The notes under the pieces are model-generated. The model was not told the DNA's origin. It saw nothing but the letters and a program-made list of their open reading frames with translations, and made no database searches. Positions 1 through 4,635 of a stretch of DNA of 5,576 bases are shown piece after piece. The stretch comes from Bacteroidota bacterium (lineage in GTDB: Bacteria > Bacteroidota > Bacteroidia > UKL13-3): contig CANHRW010000136.1 in assembly GCA_947462865.1 (NCBI GenBank), positions 1-5,576 of the forward strand, read 5' to 3'. How positions within the stretch are numbered: position 1 is the first letter of the stretch; every line of letters begins with the position of its first letter. The position numbers and the translations under genes were made by a program.

Positions 1-214
1 CCAAACATTTCATGAAGAAAACCAACCATCAGAAAATTTAATAACTGTTACCCTTCCAAGAGAAGACATTGCAAATATTGTAGGAACTGCCACTGAAACG
101 GTGATTCGCCTGCTGTCAGAATTTAAGAATGACAAATACATTGACATGGAAGGCAAAAAAATTAGAATATTGAACAGGTCTGCCCTCGAAAAAATTTCTC
201 ATGCTTCCGTTTAA
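1..214 (+). CDS. Crp/Fnr-family transcriptional regulator, C-terminal part (5' truncated)
   Basis: The left edge cuts this gene; the open frame starts at base 2 and gives 70 residues before TAA at 212-214. The fragment is the winged helix-turn-helix of a Crp/Fnr regulator. LPREDIANIVGTATETVIRL (fragment residues 18-37) has the first helix (REDIANIVG), the turn, and a recognition helix with Glu32 and Arg36 at the positions of CRP Glu181 and Arg185, or FNR Glu209 and Arg213, which read the TGA core. A wing follows (YIDMEGKKIRIL). The FNR Ser212 position is Ile35 here, as is the CRP Gly184 position. The N-terminal cyclic-nucleotide-like domain is outside the window, so the presence of Fe-S cysteines, and hence direct oxygen sensing, cannot be judged. 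The gene overlaps the patatin gene, and two FNR-like operators lie downstream. Family assignment is firm; a role as regulator of this cbb3 locus is inferred from context. Confidence 0.93.
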   Translation, partial: QTFHEENQPSENLITVTLPREDIANIVGTATETVIRLLSEFKNDKYIDMEGKKIRILNRSALEKISHASV

Positions 215-965
215 CATCGGAAATCATACAATTGGAATTGCCCTTTCTGGAGGTGGTGTTAGAGGAATTGCACATATTGGCGTTTTAAAAGCCTTGAATG
301 AAGCGGGCATTTATCCAAAACTGGTTTCAGGGGTAAGTGCAGGAGCAATTGTAGGAGCTTTGTATGCTGATGGACATAGCCCCGATGCCATTTTTGAACT
401 CATTCAAGATTTAGATTTGTTTGAATTGCTTTCTATCAGAAGGCCAAGGCTTGGAATCTTTAAGCCTGATGGACTTAAAAAAAATTTAGAACGCATTTTG
501 CAGGATAAAAAAATAGAAGACTTGCAGTTGCCTTTGTTTGTAACAGCAACCAATTTGTCTGATGCAAGTGCCCATGTTTTTACCTCAGGAAGCTTGGTAA
601 ATGCCATCATGGCTTCAACGGCTTTTCCTTTGTTGATCAGGCCTTATGAAATTGAAGGAACTTTGTTTGTTGATGGTGGTTTGGTGAATAATTTGCCAGT
701 ACAACCCTTGTTAGGAAAAGCAGATAAAGTAATTGGGGTAAATGTAAATCCGGTTAAAGTTGAACCAATTAAATACAGTGCCAGAAATTATACCGATAGG
801 CTCATTCACATCGGCATTAGAGCAAATATTCAAAATTCAATAGCCAGCTGTGACTTGTTTATTGAACCTCCGGGCTTAATGCAATACCATTTGTTTAAGC
901 TATCGGCTGCAAAAAAAATATTTGAAAGCGGGTATGAATATACCAAGTCATATTTAGCTTCTTAG
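201..965 (+). CDS. Patatin-like phospholipase / serine acyl hydrolase
   Basis: Complete protein of 254 residues, the size of a single-domain bacterial patatin of the RssA type. The motifs appear in the expected order: oxyanion loop SGGGVRGIAHIG (residues 16-27), nucleophile elbow GVSAG with catalytic Ser46, and catalytic Asp158 in VDGG. Ser and Asp form the dyad of this family, which hydrolyses acyl esters of phospholipids or other lipids. No signal peptide, membrane helix or beta-barrel domain is seen, so a cytoplasmic enzyme is likely; the substrate is unknown. The ATG at 201 lies inside the end of the Crp/Fnr gene (14-nt overlap). The next in-frame Met is residue 137, after the nucleophile, so this start is needed. 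No Shine-Dalgarno is visible, and the overlap suggests translational coupling to the regulator. The family is certain; its physiological role here is not. Confidence 0.95.
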   Translation: MLPFNIGNHTIGIALSGGGVRGIAHIGVLKALNEAGIYPKLVSGVSAGAIVGALYADGHSPDAIFELIQDLDLFELLSIRRPRLGIFKPDGLKKNLERILQDKKIEDLQLPLFVTATNLSDASAHVFTSGSLVNAIMASTAFPLLIRPYEIEGTLFVDGGLVNNLPVQPLLGKADKVIGVNVNPVKVEPIKYSARNYTDRLIHIGIRANIQNSIASCDLFIEPPGLMQYHLFKLSAAKKIFESGYEYTKSYLAS

Positions 966-1010
966 ATTTAAATATTGTTTGAACTTAGGTGGGTCTTTTT
1001 TCAAAGCCTA

Positions 1011-1024
1011 CTGATAATAATCAT
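1011..1024 (+). promoter_or_regulatory. FNR-like operator upstream of usp-ccoI-ccoS
   Basis: CTGAT-AATA-ATCAT matches the FNR/ANR consensus TTGAT-N4-ATCAA at 8 of 10 defined positions, with the correct 4-nt spacer and an intact TGAT/ATCA core. The flanks extend to CTACTGAT-N4-ATCATTTT (1008-1027), which recurs exactly upstream of ccoN. Its centre is 51.5 bp upstream of the first base of the -7 box, which places it near -61 to -64 if transcription starts at about 1079-1083. That is the position of a class I activator site. The likely binder is the Crp/Fnr protein encoded at the left edge; this is inferred, not shown. Confidence 0.72.
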
Positions 1025-1040
1025 TTTGCCTGCTGAGGAT

Positions 1041-1076
1041 TGTCATAGAATGCTACAAGTTCATGCAATAAATTTG
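1041..1076 (+). promoter_or_regulatory. Putative promoter of usp-ccoI-ccoS (TGTCATA ... TAAATTTG)
   Basis: TAAATTTG at 1069-1076 is a full match to the Bacteroidota -7 element TAnnTTTG. The usual TTTG at -33, 19 bp upstream, is absent. Instead TGTCATA sits at 1041-1047, at the same offset as in the ccoN promoter. A missing -33 element fits an activator-dependent promoter. The predicted start of transcription near 1079-1083 would leave a leader of only about 11-15 nt before the TTG at 1094, or about 32-36 nt before the ATG at 1115. Confidence 0.55.
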
Positions 1077-1093
1077 TTGAAATTAAAATTCAA

Positions 1094-1924
1094 TTGTCGC
1101 GCAACCTATTATTGATGTTGGATGAAACTAACAAATCCGAAAGAATCATTGATTCTTTGGGGGGGTATTTTAATGCTCAAAAAAGTTCGTTTGAGGGTGC
1201 ATTTGTTGACGACTGCTGTAGTATGCAATTGAGCGGGGTGTTTGACCCAGTTGAGTTAGAAAATTCACACTATTCAGGAGAAGAAATTTTAGATAAAATT
1301 TTTCATGCCAATGTGTTGAACTCTGAAGAAAGTATCAGCAGGATCATTGTAAAGTGTAAAAATTTGTCTTTAAAGGCGATGGTTTATTTAAACCAATATA
1401 AAATTAACAATTCTATTTTTGAAGCTTGTCAATACAAGGACTTGGTGGTAGTTGGAGATGTATTTCTAGCCAATGGAAACAAAATTAAGCTCAATTTTTT
1501 TGATAAACTATTGCATTTTACTAGCTGCCCTGTATTGTTATTGGCTGCCAATCAAAAAACAGCAAAAGAAATCATTTTTGTTTATGATGGCTCCTTACAG
1601 TCAGTCAATGCCATTAAAACATTTATTTACCTTATGCCAGAATACTTGCTCAAAAGCAATGTGTTTTTGTATGTATTGGTAAATGAAAGTAGCACTGAAA
1701 ATGAAAAAGAAATGGTTACTTATTTAAAAAATCACAAGCAATATTTTGCCATTCAGCATTTATTTGATATTTCAGGTTGGAACAATTTAATTCATGCGAT
1801 TGAAGGTAAATCAGAGTTTTTAATGGTTTCAGGTATGGACAGAAAACAATTTGCATCAGCTGTTTTTGATTTTGAAAAAGTTTTTAATTTTTCAAACGCC
1901 AACGCTTCTTTTTTTATTGCATGA
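1094..1924 (+). CDS. Universal stress protein family, degenerate tandem UspA domains
   Basis: 276 residues, the length of a two-domain Usp. The first domain opens with a hydrophobic strand (NLLLMLDE, Asp10) and ends with the Usp-like strands LVVVGD and CPVLLL near residue 150. The second starts with EIIFVYDGSLQS (Asp165) and ends with SEFLMVSGMDRKQF and a final hydrophobic strand. The ATP-binding signature G-x2-G-x9-G-S/T is not seen in either half, so nucleotide binding is doubtful. No ATG lies between the upstream in-frame stop (TAG 1046-1048) and residue 8. TTG at 1094 keeps the first beta strand and is preferred; ATG at 1115 would remove seven residues of that strand. The stop overlaps the ccoI start as ATGA, indicating tight co-translation. 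A seven-G run (1159-1165) lies in frame at codons 22-24. Usp proteins often occur in oxygen-responsive regulons; a specific function here is unknown. Confidence 0.8.
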   Translation: MSRNLLLMLDETNKSERIIDSLGGYFNAQKSSFEGAFVDDCCSMQLSGVFDPVELENSHYSGEEILDKIFHANVLNSEESISRIIVKCKNLSLKAMVYLNQYKINNSIFEACQYKDLVVVGDVFLANGNKIKLNFFDKLLHFTSCPVLLLAANQKTAKEIIFVYDGSLQSVNAIKTFIYLMPEYLLKSNVFLYVLVNESSTENEKEMVTYLKNHKQYFAIQHLFDISGWNNLIHAIEGKSEFLMVSGMDRKQFASAVFDFEKVFNFSNANASFFIA

Positions 1925-4347
1925 TGCCAGTGCTGAACCAACATATAATAAGTTTGTCGTGTTACCATTGTGGCGACCAAATTACAGATGTTCCATTGTT
2001 GGTTGATGACAAAAAATTTTGTTGTCAAGGGTGTAAACAAGTGTATCAATTGTTGGCAGAAAATAACCTTTGCAGTTATTATGAAATACAAGAAACACCA
2101 GGTAGTAGCTTAAAAGCGCCAGTTTCTGAGGTTAAATTTAATTTTTTAGATGATGAAGAAATTCAAGCTAAACTTGTTCAGTTCAAAGACAGTCAGGTTT
2201 CCAACATTACATTTCATATTCCAACTATGCATTGTAGCAGTTGCATTTGGTTATTGGAAAGTTTGTACAAGCTTGAAAAAAGCATTGTTTATAGCAGAGT
2301 CGATTTTTTAAAAAGACAGGTTAGTATTCAATTTAATCACAATAGATGTTCTTTAAAAAAGCTGGTGCAATTACTTGCTTCAATAGGGTATGAACCTGCT
2401 TTAAACATGAACGACTTAGAAGGCAAAGTAAAAGTAGCTTCAAACAACAGATTGCTTTACCAATTAGGGGTAGCAGGTTTTTGTTTTGGCAATATCATGC
2501 TCATCAGTTTTCCTGAATATTTTGGCTTAGATGAATTTTCTAAAAGTAAGTTTTCGCCTTTATTTGGTTATTTGAATTTTGCCTTGAGTTTGCCAACGTT
2601 TTTGTACAGTGCAAATGATTATTTTAAGTCGGCTTATAAAAGTTTGAGTAGAAAAATCATCAACATTGATTTTCCATTGGCATTGGGTATTTTGGTGATG
2701 TTTGTGCGAAGTGCTTATGAAGTATTTACGCACCAAGGTATTGGTTTTTTTGATACATTGGCCGGCTTGGTTTTCTTTTTATTGCTGGGCAGGTGGGTGC
2801 AACAAAGAACCATTGATACCATTTCTTTTGAAAGAGATTACAAATCATATTTTCCAGTTGCAGTAGCTGTTTTAAAAGAGAACAAAGAAACTACAGTACC
2901 TGTAAACCAATTAAAAATTGGGGATAGGATTTTAATTAGGAGCAATGAAATAATTCCTGCTGATGCCTTGTTAATGGCTGGTGACGCTAAAATTGATTTT
3001 AGCTTTGTAACGGGTGAAAGCAAACCTGTTGACAAAGTGTTGGGGGAAATGGTTTACGCTGGAGGCCGACAAACAGCCGGCAATATTGAATTGGAGCTCA
3101 TAAAACCAGTTTCACAAAGTTACTTGACCCAATTGTGGAATGCCTCTCAGTTTACCAAGCAACTTCCAAGTGCCATTGAAAGTTTTCAAACCAAAGTGAG
3201 TAGGTATTTTACATTCTTTTTATTGGCTATTGCTCTTAGTTCTTTTGTGTTTTGGTCTTTGACCGATATGAGCAAAGCAGTGAATGCTTTTACTGCGGTA
3301 TTAATTATTGCATGCCCATGTGCTCTGGCGCTTTCAAGTCCTTTTGCATTGGGCAATGCCATGCGATTATTGGGCAGAGCAAAGTTTTACATCAAAGGGC
3401 CAGAAGTGGTAGAAAAAATGGCGCATATTCAGCATTTAGTTTTTGACAAAACAGGCACTTTAACCCAAGATAAGAATTTTGAAATTGAATGGCATGGACC
3501 TCAGTTAATAGCATACCAGCAGCAATATATATTGAGTGCTTGTTACCAGTCCGTACACCCTTTAAGTAAAAAAATTACTGCACATTTTAATCAGCTCAAT
3601 CCAATTCAAACTTCAACTTATTTTGAAATTCCTGGTAAAGGTATTGAAGCTTTTTTTGGTTCTGTGCAAGTAAAAGTAGGCAGCGCTGCATATTTGGCCA
3701 TTCCTGTAAATCAACAAATAGCATCTGTTCAAACCTTGGTTTATGTAGCAATAGACAATGAAGTATTGGGTTATTTTGCAGTTAAAAATGCTTACCGTGA
3801 TGGGCTTCAATTGGTCATTCAAAATTTATCAAGTGCGTTTGATTTGAGTTTGTTGAGTGGTGACAATGATGCCGAGAGAAATACCCTCAGTAAGTTATTT
3901 CCTGCCTCAACAACGCTTTCTTTTAACCAGTCGCCTGCCGACAAAATGTTGTATTTAGATGCACTTAAAAAACAAGGCATTTATATAGCCATGATAGGTG
4001 ATGGGCTCAATGATGCAGGTGCTTTAAAAGTGGCAGATGTAGGTATTTCAGTGTCAGAAAATGCAGCTCATTTTTCGCCGGCAAGTGATGCCATCATGGA
4101 CGCGAGTAGTTTCTATAAAACAGCTCATTTTTTTGCTTTTGCTAAAAAAACCTTAACAGTTATTCATTTCAGTTTTGTATTGTCATTGCTCTATAATATT
4201 GTAGGTTTGAGTTTCGCAGTTCAAGGAAGCTTATCGCCAATTATTGCAGCAGTATTAATGCCTTTGAGCTCTATCACAGTAATTTTGTTTACCACAACTA
4301 TGACTTATTTTTATGCAAAAAAAATAGGAATTGCGAATAATCTATAA
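1921..4347 (+). CDS. ccoI: CcoI/FixI-type copper-translocating P1B ATPase for cbb3 oxidase assembly
   Basis: 808 residues. An N-terminal Cys-rich metal-binding segment (Cys14/Cys17, Cys34/Cys35/Cys38) is followed by an HMA-type domain with MHCSSC (Cys105, Cys108). About eight membrane segments follow, roughly at 182-200, 214-232, 250-270, 275-295, 430-447, 455-477, 746-768 and 772-800. All catalytic motifs are present: TGES 364-367 (actuator), CPC 465-467 followed by six residues and Pro, DKTGT with phosphorylated Asp509, His546-Pro547 of the nucleotide domain, and GDGLND 693-698. Tyr758-Asn759 in the seventh segment and M-x2-SS-x2-V from Met780 in the eighth are the copper(I) signature. In this family the protein exports Cu from the cytoplasm for the CuB site of cbb3 oxidase. 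The neighbours ccoS and ccoN support ccoI over a general CopA. The start is ATG 1921, overlapping the usp stop; a second ATG follows at 1924. No broken motif is seen. Confidence 0.95.
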   Translation: MMPVLNQHIISLSCYHCGDQITDVPLLVDDKKFCCQGCKQVYQLLAENNLCSYYEIQETPGSSLKAPVSEVKFNFLDDEEIQAKLVQFKDSQVSNITFHIPTMHCSSCIWLLESLYKLEKSIVYSRVDFLKRQVSIQFNHNRCSLKKLVQLLASIGYEPALNMNDLEGKVKVASNNRLLYQLGVAGFCFGNIMLISFPEYFGLDEFSKSKFSPLFGYLNFALSLPTFLYSANDYFKSAYKSLSRKIINIDFPLALGILVMFVRSAYEVFTHQGIGFFDTLAGLVFFLLLGRWVQQRTIDTISFERDYKSYFPVAVAVLKENKETTVPVNQLKIGDRILIRSNEIIPADALLMAGDAKIDFSFVTGESKPVDKVLGEMVYAGGRQTAGNIELELIKPVSQSYLTQLWNASQFTKQLPSAIESFQTKVSRYFTFFLLAIALSSFVFWSLTDMSKAVNAFTAVLIIACPCALALSSPFALGNAMRLLGRAKFYIKGPEVVEKMAHIQHLVFDKTGTLTQDKNFEIEWHGPQLIAYQQQYILSACYQSVHPLSKKITAHFNQLNPIQTSTYFEIPGKGIEAFFGSVQVKVGSAAYLAIPVNQQIASVQTLVYVAIDNEVLGYFAVKNAYRDGLQLVIQNLSSAFDLSLLSGDNDAERNTLSKLFPASTTLSFNQSPADKMLYLDALKKQGIYIAMIGDGLNDAGALKVADVGISVSENAAHFSPASDAIMDASSFYKTAHFFAFAKKTLTVIHFSFVLSLLYNIVGLSFAVQGSLSPIIAAVLMPLSSITVILFTTTMTYFYAKKIGIANNL

Positions 4348-4350
4348 TAG

Positions 4351-4512
4351 ATGGAAATTATGTATTTTCTTATAGGATGCAGTTTATGCATGGCATTGTG
4401 CTTTTTATTTGCATTTGTTTGGTCTGTTAAGACAGGTCAATTAGAAGATGATTATACCCCATCTGTTCGCATGTTGTTTGATGACAAGCCCTCTTCTCAA
4501 AAAGAAGAATAA
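4351..4512 (+). CDS. ccoS: CcoS, small cbb3-type oxidase maturation protein
   Basis: A 53-residue protein too short for many gene finders. A single hydrophobic helix (MYFLIGCSLCMALCFLFAFV, residues 4-23) is followed by the CcoS hallmark WSVKTGQLEDDYTPSVRML, which corresponds to the family pattern of W-x-V-x-(S/T)-G-Q-(F/L)-(D/E)-D after the helix, and a short charged tail. It starts 3 nt after the ccoI stop, and TAA-TAG immediately precedes the ATG, so the start is fixed near here; Met4 is a possible alternative. In characterised bacteria CcoS is an inner-membrane protein needed for loading heme and copper into CcoN, and ccoI-ccoS linkage is typical. Co-transcription with usp and ccoI is very likely. 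Confidence 0.93.
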   Translation: MEIMYFLIGCSLCMALCFLFAFVWSVKTGQLEDDYTPSVRMLFDDKPSSQKEE

Positions 4513-4543
4513 ATGCATTTGCTATTCCAAACTAGCTAGACTA

Positions 4544-4557
4544 CTGATTTAAATCAT
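4544..4557 (+). promoter_or_regulatory. FNR-like operator upstream of ccoN
   Basis: CTGAT-TTAA-ATCAT has the same half-sites and spacer length as the operator at 1011-1024. The match extends outward to CTACTGAT-N4-ATCATTTT (4541-4560). It agrees with FNR consensus TTGAT-N4-ATCAA at 8 of 10 defined positions. The centre is 51.5 bp before the first base of the TACCTTTG box, as in the other promoter, consistent with class I activation by a Crp/Fnr protein. Confidence 0.75.
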
Positions 4558-4573
4558 TTTCAAAACTAACGGC

Positions 4574-4609
4574 TGTCATATTTTATTTTTCTCTTGAAAA
4601 ATACCTTTG
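4574..4609 (+). promoter_or_regulatory. Putative ccoN promoter (TGTCATA ... TACCTTTG)
   Basis: TACCTTTG at 4602-4609 fits the Bacteroidota -7 element TAnnTTTG. TGTCATA at 4574-4580 begins 28 bp upstream of it, the same distance as in the usp promoter. There is no TTTG 19 bp upstream of the -7 box, so an activator is probably required. Transcription would start at about 4612-4616, giving a leader of about 20-24 nt to the ATG at 4636. Confidence 0.6.
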
Positions 4610-4619
4610 ATTTTATCAA
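4607..4619 (+). promoter_or_regulatory. TTGAT-TTT-ATCAA palindrome over the ccoN transcription start
   Basis: The half-sites TTGAT and ATCAA are perfect FNR half-sites but are separated by 3 nt instead of 4. The element overlaps the last three bases of the -7 box and spans the predicted start of transcription. If bound, the position would suit repression. Because the spacing is wrong for FNR and the region is AT-rich, this may be chance or a site for another regulator. Confidence 0.35.
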
Positions 4620-4635
4620 TTAAAAGACAATACAC

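Larger units (their letters stand above)
966..1093 (+). other. Intergenic region between patatin gene and usp-ccoI-ccoS
   Basis: 128 nt with no coding potential that I can see. It contains an FNR-like operator (1011-1024), the heptamer TGTCATA (1041-1047) and a Bacteroidota -7 box (1069-1076), all described separately. Just after the patatin stop there is a weak inverted repeat, TTTGAA (978-983) with TTCAAA (1000-1005), and a T-rich stretch. It is too weak to call a terminator with confidence, so read-through from the regulator-patatin pair into usp cannot be excluded. Confidence 0.8.
4513..4635 (+). other. Intergenic regulatory region between ccoS and ccoN
   Basis: 123 nt without coding sequence. 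It carries an FNR-like operator, TGTCATA, a -7 box and a TTGAT/ATCAA palindrome, each listed separately. No convincing terminator for the upstream operon is seen, so some read-through from ccoS into ccoN is possible. Confidence 0.8.

Noticed and set aside
201..965. Patatin as the effector of an anti-phage system such as CBASS (CapV type).
   Set aside because: No CD-NTase or other defence gene is present; the neighbours are a Crp/Fnr regulator and cbb3 assembly genes.
978..1005. Inverted repeat TTTGAA / TTCAAA with a T-rich stretch after the patatin gene, as a possible terminator.
   Set aside because: The stem is only 6 bp and AT-rich, the loop is 16 nt, and the T run lies inside the hairpin rather than after it.
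1040..1058. TTGT-N11-ACAA symmetrical arrangement in the usp promoter.
   Set aside because: The spacing does not fit an FNR or CRP site, and the arrangement is not repeated in the ccoN promoter; only the included TGTCATA is conserved.
1792..2091. Reverse-strand open frame of 99 codons across the usp-ccoI junction.
   Set aside because: It lies opposite two well-supported genes, and its translation shows no recognisable domain or sensible composition; a shadow frame. The other short reverse or off-frame frames were rejected likewise.
4086..4096. TGAT-GCC-ATCA palindrome resembling an FNR core.
   Set aside because: It lies inside the ccoI coding sequence, has a 3-nt spacer, and no promoter element is near; the codons are explained by the protein.
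4532..4539. CTAGCTAG palindrome just upstream of the ccoN operator.
   Set aside because: An 8-bp palindrome in AT-rich DNA without a match in the usp promoter; no support for a function.
4557..4600. Perfect 7-bp inverted repeat TTTTCAA / TTGAAAA with a 30-nt spacer in the ccoS-ccoN gap.
   Set aside because: The spacer is long, the arms are AT-rich, it overlaps the operator flank, and no counterpart exists in the usp promoter; probably chance.
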